Shown here: positions 1 through 4,992 of the stretch, piece by piece
How positions within the stretch are numbered: position 1 is the first letter of the stretch
How the letters are laid out: each line of letters opens with the position of its first letter
Origin: Chloroflexota bacterium
GTDB taxonomy: Bacteria; Chloroflexota; Dormibacteria; Aeolococcales; Aeolococcaceae
Assembly: GCA_005889515.1 (NCBI GenBank)
Contig: VBHE01000019.1
Location: 1 to 7,020 of the forward strand
Reading direction: 5' to 3'
DNA length: 7,020 nt
Notes under the pieces: generated by a model
Told to the model about the DNA's origin: nothing
Seen by the model: only the letters and a program-made list of their open reading frames with translations
Databases searched by the model: none
Made by a program: the position numbers and the translations under genes

Positions 1-225
1 CGATGCGACGCCCACCACATCGATCACTGGATCGACGGCGGACCGACAGAGGCCTGGAACATCCTCTCGCAGTGCGAGCACCACCACAACCGCCACCACG
101 AGGGCGAGTTCGACATCCGCCGGACCCGCGACGGCGACCTGCGGTTCCTGAGACGCGACGGGACGCTCATCGGCACCGCCACCGGAGGCCACTGGAAGCG
201 GGCCAGGACCAGGGCGGGTCCGTGA
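1..225 (+). CDS. HNH endonuclease, C-terminal fragment (DUF222-associated type)
   Basis: The first reading frame is open from base 1 and stops at TGA 223-225, giving the last 74 residues of a protein whose start lies left of the window. It begins inside an HNH nuclease domain. Visible are Cys2, the His5-His6 pair, the HWIDGGPT segment (residues 9-16), Asn20, Cys25 and the closing HHHNRHH cluster (27-33). A short tail follows with the pattern RDGDLRFLRRDG (43-54). This is the usual C-terminus of actinobacterial proteins with an N-terminal DUF222 domain followed by HNH, often called 13E12-repeat family proteins. The HNH fold cuts DNA with one metal ion. The cellular role of this family is poorly known, and many copies sit near mobile DNA. 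The DUF222 part is not in the window, so that assignment is inference. The metal-binding and catalytic residues look intact. Confidence 0.85.
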   Translation, partial: RCDAHHIDHWIDGGPTEAWNILSQCEHHHNRHHEGEFDIRRTRDGDLRFLRRDGTLIGTATGGHWKRARTRAGP

Positions 226-339
226 TCATCACACGGCTGGGTCCGGGTGCAGCAGACACCCGCAGATCACGCGACGCGAACCAGCTCCACCACCGCGCGC
301 CCCACACAGAACGGCCGTGCACGCCCCACAAAAAGACCG
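226..339. other. Convergent intergenic gap with a hairpin and a short direct repeat
   Basis: The gap separates the 3' ends of two converging genes. It contains a 6-bp hairpin (244-262) and two copies of CGCCCCACA (298-306 and 322-330) flanking the palindrome ACGGCCGT (311-318). On the minus strand, a run of five T lies just past the acetyltransferase stop codon (complement of 330-334). No gene is supported here. Confidence 0.5.
244..262. terminator. Possible bidirectional terminator hairpin
   Basis: CGGGTG (244-249) and CACCCG (257-262) can pair as a perfect 6-bp stem around a 7-base loop. The hairpin lies 19 bases past the HNH gene's stop and between convergent genes, where a shared terminator is expected. 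There is no U-tract after it on either strand, so Rho-independent termination is not certain. Confidence 0.3.
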
Positions 340-831
340 CTACACCGGATCCAGCAGGTAGCTCAACAGATGCAGGTCGTCTCCGAAATGCAGGTCCCGG
401 TCGGGAGTGCGGACGAACCCCATCCTCTCGTACAGCGCGCGCGCCCGCGCGAAGACGACATGGGTGTGCAGCGACAGGCACCGCAGCCCATGCCCCCGCG
501 ACACTTCGATGCACCCCTCCACGAGTGCCCGCCCCGCCCCCGCCCCCTGCGCCGAGGGGTCGACGGCGAGCATCCGCATCCCCGCCATCCCCGGCTCGAG
601 GTGCTCGGCGAGCGGGGACGTGGTTTCGAGCACCAGCGTCACCCCGCCCACGACCCGGCGGTCACGACGCGCGGCGAGCAGCACCGCTCCCGGATCGGCG
701 GCGCGACCGGCGACGTCGGCGAGTTCGGCCGCGTAGCCGTCGGGCATCGGGCCGACGGCGCGATAGGCGGCCACGGTCAGCTCGGAGAGGCGCGCGTACT
801 CCGCCGGCAGCGCCTCCGAGACCTCGGTCAC
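340..831 (-). CDS. GNAT-family N-acetyltransferase
   Basis: This is a 163-residue single-domain GNAT protein, the normal length for the family. Such enzymes move an acetyl group from acetyl-CoA to an amine. Motif A is clear: strand 4 reads MRMLAVDP (85-92) and is followed by the CoA pyrophosphate loop QGAGAGR (95-101), matching Q/RxxGxG/A. Motif B appears as ARALYERMGF (130-139), the common C-terminal helix and turn. The substrate cannot be read from the sequence; the overall pattern is that of uncharacterised cytosolic acetyltransferases. The start is GTG at 831-829, which overlaps the TGA of the upstream gene as GTGA, so translational coupling is likely. The stop is TAG at 342-340. It is the second gene of a two-gene minus-strand operon. 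A role in modifying its membrane-protein partner would be pure speculation. Confidence 0.92.
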   Translation of the reverse strand: MTEVSEALPAEYARLSELTVAAYRAVGPMPDGYAAELADVAGRAADPGAVLLAARRDRRVVGGVTLVLETTSPLAEHLEPGMAGMRMLAVDPSAQGAGAGRALVEGCIEVSRGHGLRCLSLHTHVVFARARALYERMGFVRTPDRDLHFGDDLHLLSYLLDPV

Positions 832-1205
832 CCTCCGTGGGCGCAGGTCAGCGCGCGGTAGGCGTGCTTGCCGAGGTCGGGTGCCGGCCGGGCCCTCACC
901 TCGACGTGGGAGTCGCCCGCCGGGGCGGGGCAGCCCGCGGGGAGGAGGACGAAGACGCTCCGCGCCCCGTCCTGGATGTAGCCCTGGGTGCAGCCGGAGC
1001 AGGTCACCGGCGCGAAGCTCCCGGCGAGGACGGCGGTGCCGTCGGCGGCGGTCGAGCGCACCGGGTCGCCGAGCAGGCCGCGGATGCCGACCACGGCGGC
1101 GACCGCGACTCCGAGGATCGCGGCCACGACCACGGCGAGGGCCCAGGCGGGGCGCCGCGCCGGCGCCTCCGCGGCCGCGGGGTGCCCGAGATCGACGCTG
1201 CTCAC
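828..1205 (-). CDS. Small one-pass membrane protein with CxxC motif, unknown function
   Basis: The predicted protein has 125 residues and belongs to no family I recognise. Residues 1-19 are polar and probably cytoplasmic. Residues 21-39 form one hydrophobic segment (WALAVVVAAILGVAVAAVV) that suits a membrane anchor. The remaining ~85 residues would lie outside the cytoplasm. This part has four cysteines: Cys69 and Cys72 in a CSGC motif, plus Cys92 and Cys121. Two disulfides, or a redox or metal site, are therefore possible. The alternating pattern around SVFVLLP and HVEVRARP suggests a small beta domain, perhaps OB-like. The start is GTG at 1205-1203, with no Shine-Dalgarno but a TAGGGT -10 element seven bases upstream, so the mRNA is probably leaderless. 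Its TGA (830-828) overlaps the acetyltransferase start. Regular codon use with high GC3 and the coupled neighbour support a real gene. Confidence 0.75.
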   Translation of the reverse strand: MSSVDLGHPAAAEAPARRPAWALAVVVAAILGVAVAAVVGIRGLLGDPVRSTAADGTAVLAGSFAPVTCSGCTQGYIQDGARSVFVLLPAGCPAPAGDSHVEVRARPAPDLGKHAYRALTCAHGG

Positions 1206-1225
1206 GGCACGTACCCTAGCGCCCT
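1206..1225. promoter_or_regulatory. Divergent promoter with one symmetric -10 element, leaderless on both sides
   Basis: Only 20 bases separate the divergent GTG (1205) and ATG (1226) starts. In the middle, TACCCTA (1212-1218) reads TACCCT on the plus strand (1212-1217) and TAGGGT on the minus strand (1218-1213); both match TANNNT. The plus hexamer ends 8 bases before the ATG and the minus hexamer ends 7 bases before the GTG, so the predicted first transcribed base on each side is the start codon itself. No Shine-Dalgarno could fit. No convincing -35 is visible; TCGACG (1192-1197) is weak and too close. Because the two hexamers overlap almost completely, RNA polymerase should be able to face only one way at a time. 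Confidence 0.6.
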
Positions 1226-2005
1226 ATGAGCGATCCTCGCACCGCCGTCGTCCTGGTCACCGACTACGGCGCCGACGACAGCTACGCCGGCTCGCTCGTG
1301 GGGGCGCTCTGGACGGCCGACCCGGACGCGCGCTGGGCGGTGGGCACCCACGGCGTGCCCCCGGGTGACGTGCTCGCCGGCGCCTACCACGTGAAGGCGC
1401 TGGCCCGCTCCTTCCCGGCGGGCACGGTGCTGTGCGCGGTCGTCGACCCCGGCGTGGGCACCGACCGCCGCGCCATCGCCGTCGAGGCCGACGGGGTGCG
1501 CTGCGTCGCCCCCGACAACGGGCTCTGCACCTGGCTCTGGGAGGAGGCGGGCGAGCGGCGCTGCGTCGCCCTCCCCGTGCCCCCGCAGACGTCGCCGACC
1601 TTCGCCGGCCGCGACCTCTTCGCCCCGGTCGCCGCCCGGCTCGCCGCCGGCGCCGACCTCGAGGAGTGCGGCCCCCGGGTCGACGACCCGGTGCTGCTCC
1701 CCGCCGCCTTCCCCCGGCGCGTGCGCACCGAGCTCTATGCGCGGGTGTGCGTCGTCGACCGCTTCGGCAACGCCATCACCACCGCGCGGCTGGGCGATCT
1801 CGCCGGCGCGCGCCCGGTCGCGGCGTCGTGGATCGGGGGCGGCACCCGGCGCGTGGCGCGCACCTACGCGGACATCGGCGGAGGGCTCGCCCTCGTCGCG
1901 GGCAGCGCGGGGCACCTCGAGGTCGCCGCCCGGGACGTCCCCGCGGTGGCGCGCGGCGGTCCCGCCGCGGGGGCGAGCGTGCGCATCACCCTGGGCCCGG
2001 GGTGA
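1226..2005 (+). CDS. S-adenosylmethionine hydrolase (SAM hydroxide adenosyltransferase, DUF62)
   Basis: This 259-residue protein belongs to the DUF62/fluorinase superfamily. The family hydrolyses SAM to adenosine and methionine with water as nucleophile; fluorinase and the chlorinase SalL are halide-using relatives. Diagnostic segments in order are LVTDYGADDSYAGSLVG (10-26), THGVPPGDVLAGA (41-53), AVVDPGVGTDRR (71-82), APDNGL (95-100), TFAGRDLFAPVAARLAAG (125-142) and VVDRFGNAITT (176-186). A C-terminal beta domain follows, with YADIGGGLALVAGSAGHLEVA (214-234). Asp74 and Arg81 match two members of the Asp-Arg-His triad described for DUF62 enzymes. The third, normally His in TFHGRD, is Ala127 here. 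The WxWG halide-enzyme features are not apparent, so halogenation is unlikely. The gene starts at ATG 1226 from a probably leaderless transcript and overlaps nnrE by GTGA. It is cytosolic, and its likely role is removing unwanted or damaged SAM. Confidence 0.93.
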   Translation: MSDPRTAVVLVTDYGADDSYAGSLVGALWTADPDARWAVGTHGVPPGDVLAGAYHVKALARSFPAGTVLCAVVDPGVGTDRRAIAVEADGVRCVAPDNGLCTWLWEEAGERRCVALPVPPQTSPTFAGRDLFAPVAARLAAGADLEECGPRVDDPVLLPAAFPRRVRTELYARVCVVDRFGNAITTARLGDLAGARPVAASWIGGGTRRVARTYADIGGGLALVAGSAGHLEVAARDVPAVARGGPAAGASVRITLGPG

Positions 2006-2742
2006 CTTCGGTCGGCACCCCGGAGGAGCGCTACGGGGCCCTGCCCCCCGAGCGGATCGCGGCCCTCGACGCCGCCGCCATCGAGTCCGGGGTGGCCATC
2101 GTGATGCTCATGGAGGTGGCCGGGTGGCAGGTGGCTCGCTGCGCCTGGCGGATGCTCGGCCGGCGGCCGGCCAGGGTGCTCGTCGTCGCCGGGCGGGGCA
2201 ACAACGGAGGCGACGGGCTGGTGGCGGCGCGGCACCTGCGCGCCTGGGGCTGCGCCGTCGATGCGGTGGTGCTGGGCGAGGAGCAGCGGCTGCGCGGCGC
2301 CGTCGTCGAGCAGCTGCGCGCCGCCCGCGGCGCCGGCGTCGCGGTGACCGTCACGGAGGACACGGCGGGGCTCGCGGCCGCGGCCGCGAACTCCGCCCTC
2401 TGCGTCGACGCCGTCCTCGGCACCGGGCTGCGGAGCGCTCCGCGGGAGCCGGACGCGGGCGCCATCGCCGCGCTCGAGGGCGCCCGGGTGCTCAGCGTCG
2501 ACGTCCCCAGCGGGCTCGACTCGGGCACCGGGCGGGCCCACGACCCGTGCGTCCGCGCCCAGGTCACCTGCACCCTCACCGCCGTCAAGAGCGGGCTGTG
2601 GACCGCCGAGGGACGGGCCCGCGCCGGCCGCGTCGTGGTCGCCGACATCGGCATGCCGGTGACCGCCTGGCACGCGTGCGGCCTGCGCCCGCCCACCGCG
2701 GTGCGCGCCGGCGCGCTGCTCACCGTGCCCGCGCCTTTCTGA
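2002..2742 (+). CDS. nnrE: NAD(P)H-hydrate epimerase (YjeF N-terminal domain)
   Basis: The protein has 246 residues and starts at GTG 2002, overlapping the TGA of the SAM hydrolase gene (2003-2005). The enzyme interconverts the R and S forms of NADHX and NADPHX, the hydrated and inactive forms of NADH and NADPH, so that a dehydratase can restore the cofactor. The YjeF_N Rossmann-like fold is clear. There is an N-terminal helix with MLMEVAGWQVAR (35-46), the glycine-rich substrate and potassium loop VAGRGNNGGDGLVAARHL (62-79), VDAVLGTGL (135-143), VDVPSGLDSGTG (166-177) with Asp167, and TLTAVKSGL (191-199) with Lys196. The sequence ends soon after VVVADIGMP (211-219), so the C-terminal NnrD dehydratase domain present in many bacterial homologues is absent. 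Glu-Val replaces the common Glu-Asn before AG in the first helix. The partner dehydratase must be encoded elsewhere. Confidence 0.93.
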   Translation: MTSVGTPEERYGALPPERIAALDAAAIESGVAIVMLMEVAGWQVARCAWRMLGRRPARVLVVAGRGNNGGDGLVAARHLRAWGCAVDAVVLGEEQRLRGAVVEQLRAARGAGVAVTVTEDTAGLAAAAANSALCVDAVLGTGLRSAPREPDAGAIAALEGARVLSVDVPSGLDSGTGRAHDPCVRAQVTCTLTAVKSGLWTAEGRARAGRVVVADIGMPVTAWHACGLRPPTAVRAGALLTVPAPF

Positions 2743-2779
2743 CACCCCGGACACTTACGCACGACATCAAGAGCGTCAA

Positions 2780-2809
2780 TTGCGGGCAGCGGTTCGAATC
2801 TCCTACACT
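2780..2809 (+). promoter_or_regulatory. Candidate sigma-70-type promoter for the adaptor gene
   Basis: TTGCGG (2780-2785) serves as -35 and TACACT (2804-2809) as -10, with an 18-base spacer. Transcription would start near 2816, leaving a leader of about 160 bases before the ATG at 2976. The arrangement closely matches the second promoter at 4881-4910 (TTGCAA, 18 bases, TAGGGT), which strengthens both calls. Confidence 0.5.
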
Positions 2810-2832
2810 TCCGGCCCCTCGAACCATTCGAG
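2791..2832. promoter_or_regulatory. Overlapping inverted repeats around the adaptor promoter -10
   Basis: GGTTCGA (2791-2797) is perfectly complementary to TCGAACC (2819-2825), leaving 21 bases between them. The right-hand arm also takes part in a second perfect repeat, CTCGAA (2818-2823) and TTCGAG (2827-2832), with a 3-base centre. The first repeat brackets the -10 element and the second sits at the predicted transcription start, so a repressor site is a natural reading. In RNA only the downstream repeat could form. No T-run follows, so a terminator for nnrE is less likely. Confidence 0.4.
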
Positions 2833-2975
2833 TGAGACCACGTGACGGGAGCCCTCCAGGTGCCACAGCGGGCAGATGGAGGGGGCGGGAAGGGATGCTC
2901 GGCCGCGGGCGGCGATGACGCGCCCGGCGGGTGCGTTTCTGCCATGGTGGCCCCGATCTCCAGGGCCCTGCGGCG

Positions 2976-4880
2976 ATGAATCGCGGCCGTCTCGGCACCG
3001 TCGTGGTCGTCGTCGCCTCGGTGGCGCTGGTGCTGCTGGTGACCGCGGACCTGCTGCGTCCCAGCCCGGCGCCTCCGACCCGGGTGGCGACCGCGCTGGT
3101 GCGCAAGGGCACGGTGCGGGTGGTGGCGCGCGCGGCGGGCACCCTGGTGCCGGTGAACCAGCAGAACGCCAGCTTCCGCCAGGCGGGGCAGCTGGTCGAG
3201 GTCGACGTCAGGGTCGGTGACCACGTCCAGGCCGGCCAGGTGCTCGCGCGGATCGATCCCGGCCCGCTCCAGGACGCGCTCCGCCAGGCGCAGGCGCGCC
3301 TCCAGCAGGACCAGTCGACGCTCGACAACACCGTCAACGGCAATGCGGTCCAGACCGCCCGTCACAACCTCGACGCCGCCCAGACCCAGCTGCAGCACAC
3401 CGTCGCCGAGACCACCCTGGCGGTCCAGGAGGACGCCGCCACCGTGCTCCAGGACCAGCGCTTCCTCGCCAACGACCAGACGACGCTGCGCCGCGACCAG
3501 GCGGTGCTCGCCCGCGACCAGTCCAACCTCAACCGAGACCAGGCGCACATGGCCTCCGATCTCAACGCGCTCCAGCAGGACCAGGCGCGGCTCGCCTCCG
3601 CCAACGCGCAGCTCGCCGGCGACCAGGGGCAGCTGGCCCGCGACCAGGGCCAGCAGCAGAAGGACCAGGGGCAGCTCCAGCATGACCAGCAGGCCCAGCA
3701 GCACGACTGCGCGGTGGCACCGAGCGGTCCGGCGTGCGCCGCCGACCGTCAGCACGTCTCCCAGGACAACGCTCGGGTCAACCAGGACCAGAACCAGATC
3801 AACCAGGACCAGGACCGGGTCTCCCAGGACCAGCGCGAGGTGGCGCTCGTCCAGGGGCAGGTGAGCCAGGACAACGCGCGCCTTCAGGCCGACCAGGCGT
3901 CGCTCAGCGTCGACACTCCGCGGGTCGTGCAGGACCAGACCCTCGTCGCCCAGGACGTCCAGAAGGTCCAGCAGGACCAGGGCAAGCTCCTCTCCGACCA
4001 GGAGAAGGCGTCCGCCGACCAGGTGGGCGGACCCAAGGAGGTGGCCGCGGCGCAGGCCCAGGTCACCGCCGCCCGCGACGCGCTCACCCAGCAGACCACC
4101 AACCGCGCCACCACCATCGCCGGCGAGCAGGCGGTGGTCGCGGGCGACGACGCGGCGGTGAACAACGCCGGCCAGAACCTCTCCGAGACCGAGCTCACCG
4201 CCCCGTCGGACGGGACGGTCGCGAGCGTCAACGGCGCCGTCGGCGAGTCGGTGTCCGCCAACGGCGGGGTGACCACGCCGCAGGCGCCGGGGAGCGTCGC
4301 CCCCCAGCCGAACCCGTCCGGGGCCGGCACCGCGCCCGCTGGCGGGATCCCCCCTGCGTCGGGCGGGCCCGCGACGGCGAGCGCCTTCGTCGTGCTCAGC
4401 GACGTGCAGAGCCTGCAGGTGGTGGCGATGATCGGTGAGCACGACGCCGCCCGCATGGAACCCAGCCAGTCCGCGACGGTGAGCGTCGACGCCCTGCCCG
4501 GGGTGCGGCTGCCCGCCGCGGTGCTCGCCGTCGGCCCCAACGGCACCGTGCTGCAGAACGTCACCAACTATCTTGCGACCCTGGTGCTGCAGCAGGGTGA
4601 CCACCGACTCAAGGCGGGCATGACCGCCTCCGCCCAGGTTGTGGTGACCGAGCTCCACGACGTGCTCCAGATCCCCAACGCCGCCATCGAACACCTCGGG
4701 GGGGCGACATACGTGACCGTGGTCGGGTCCGACGGGACCGAGCGGCGCACCGCCATCCAGACCGGACAGGCGGGCGACACCACCACCGAGATCACCGCCG
4801 GACTGCGGGCGGGCGACCGGGTGCTCCTGCCCCAGCCGCCGCCGCCCGCACAGGGGGACCTCGCGTACGCGGGGGCGTAG
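2976..4880 (+). CDS. HlyD/MacA-type membrane adaptor with very long Asp-Gln coiled-coil hairpin
   Basis: With ATG 2976 the protein has 634 residues, large for periplasmic-adaptor-type proteins (usually about 350-450). An in-frame GTG at 2931 would add 15 residues ahead of the anchor and is less likely. Order of parts: short basic N-terminus, membrane anchor (7-25), first half of the lipoyl-like barrel-sandwich domain (about 45-95, with GDHVQAGQVLARIDPG at 81-96), alpha-helical arm (97-243), tip loop with Cys245 and Cys254, return arm (256-402), second lipoyl half with LTAPSDGTVASVNGAVGESV (407-426), Pro/Gly/Ala linker (428-468), beta-barrel (about 470-560), and a membrane-proximal domain with LQIPNAAIEHL (564-574) and ITAGLRAGDRVLLP (606-619). 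Such adaptors link an inner-membrane pump to the outer envelope. The C-terminal domain resembles MacA/YknX adaptors of ABC pumps, yet the next gene is an MFS pump. Confidence 0.9.
   Translation: MNRGRLGTVVVVVASVALVLLVTADLLRPSPAPPTRVATALVRKGTVRVVARAAGTLVPVNQQNASFRQAGQLVEVDVRVGDHVQAGQVLARIDPGPLQDALRQAQARLQQDQSTLDNTVNGNAVQTARHNLDAAQTQLQHTVAETTLAVQEDAATVLQDQRFLANDQTTLRRDQAVLARDQSNLNRDQAHMASDLNALQQDQARLASANAQLAGDQGQLARDQGQQQKDQGQLQHDQQAQQHDCAVAPSGPACAADRQHVSQDNARVNQDQNQINQDQDRVSQDQREVALVQGQVSQDNARLQADQASLSVDTPRVVQDQTLVAQDVQKVQQDQGKLLSDQEKASADQVGGPKEVAAAQAQVTAARDALTQQTTNRATTIAGEQAVVAGDDAAVNNAGQNLSETELTAPSDGTVASVNGAVGESVSANGGVTTPQAPGSVAPQPNPSGAGTAPAGGIPPASGGPATASAFVVLSDVQSLQVVAMIGEHDAARMEPSQSATVSVDALPGVRLPAAVLAVGPNGTVLQNVTNYLATLVLQQGDHRLKAGMTASAQVVVTELHDVLQIPNAAIEHLGGATYVTVVGSDGTERRTAIQTGQAGDTTTEITAGLRAGDRVLLPQPPPPAQGDLAYAGA
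3465..4022 (+). repeat. Degenerate 21-base coding repeat (heptads of the adaptor)
   Basis: Residues 164-349 of the adaptor follow a seven-residue unit, [LVI]xx[DN][QN]xx, seen in the DNA as a 21-base period with GACCAG as its most constant part. Hydrophobic or occasionally Gln residues recur at 164, 171, 178 and so on to 241. After the tip loop they recur at 261, 268, 275 and so on to 345. Nineteen Asp-Gln dipeptides occur between residues 112 and 349. The copies differ in sequence, so this is an old or selected protein repeat rather than a recent tandem expansion. Confidence 0.85.
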
Positions 4881-4910
4881 TTGCAAAGGACGACAGAAAC
4901 ACCGTAGGGT
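4881..4910 (+). promoter_or_regulatory. Candidate promoter for the MFS transporter gene
   Basis: TTGCAA (4881-4886) begins directly after the adaptor stop codon and is followed after 18 bases by TAGGGT (4905-4910). Transcription would start near 4917, about 65 bases before the transporter GTG. The transporter may thus be made separately from the adaptor as well as by readthrough. Confidence 0.55.
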
Positions 4911-4921
4911 GCCGGATCTGC

Positions 4922-4949
4922 GACCGGTCAGGACAGACACAGGTCAGGA
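4922..4949 (+). promoter_or_regulatory. Palindrome and direct repeat in the transporter leader
   Basis: The 8-base palindrome GACCGGTC (4922-4929) lies just past the predicted transcription start. GGTCAGGA occurs twice, at 4926-4933 and 4942-4949, a 16-base step. Either could bind a local regulator, but part of the second copy also lies in purine-rich sequence that may serve ribosome binding. No regulator gene is in the window. Confidence 0.3.
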
Positions 4950-4959
4950 AGGGAGTGAG

Positions 4960-4992
4960 GTGACACAGGGAAGCCGGTACGGTGCTCACTGA
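4960..4992 (+). CDS. Possible 10-codon leader peptide overlapping the transporter start
   Basis: GTG 4960 opens a frame encoding MTQGSRYGAH and stopping at TGA 4990-4992, eight bases past the end of the transporter start codon. It is preceded by the purine-rich GGAAGGGAG (4947-4955), one of the strongest Shine-Dalgarno-like stretches in the window, with a short 4-base gap. The transporter's own weaker site, AGGGAA (4967-4972), lies inside this small frame. A ribosome on the leader would cover it, so translational attenuation or coupling is possible. This is inference, because frames this short arise by chance. Confidence 0.3.
   Translation: MTQGSRYGAH

Larger units (their letters stand above)
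2743..2975. other. Intergenic region between nnrE and the adaptor gene
   Basis: No gene is supported in this gap. It holds the adaptor promoter (2780-2809), overlapping inverted repeats (2791-2832) and a ~160-base untranslated leader rich in G on the plus strand. Within the leader, the purine-rich GGGAAGGG (2887-2894) directly precedes an ATG at 2895. That ATG opens only a seven-codon frame ending at 2918. The base composition is lower in GC around 2745-2835 than anywhere else nearby, as expected for a control region. Confidence 0.5.

Noticed and set aside
3..1229. A 408-codon plus-strand open frame across the left end
   Set aside because: Its sequence is low-complexity Arg/Pro/Ala and it crosses the HNH end in the wrong frame and lies opposite the GNAT and membrane-protein genes.
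2788..2804. T-arm-like sequence GGTTCGAATC, suggesting a tRNA or an attachment site
   Set aside because: Only four of five T-stem pairs can form, and there is no anticodon arm, D-arm or acceptor stem upstream. The TTCGAA core is better explained by the inverted repeats over the promoter.
2895..2918. Seven-codon frame (MLGRGRR) behind a purine-rich stretch in the adaptor leader
   Set aside because: It ends 57 bases before the adaptor ATG and does not overlap it. In such G-rich sequence a chance origin is likely, so I do not call it a leader gene.
3465..4022. Regular 21-base periodicity resembling a short tandem or CRISPR-like array
   Set aside because: The period is exactly seven codons, copies diverge throughout, and the frame encodes a coiled coil; there are no conserved repeats with unique spacers.
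2031..4940. A 969-codon open frame on the minus strand opposite nnrE and the adaptor
   Set aside because: It is a shadow of the high GC and the 21-base repeat: GACCAG read backwards gives long Leu/Val strings. It runs opposite two well-supported genes and has no recognisable domain.
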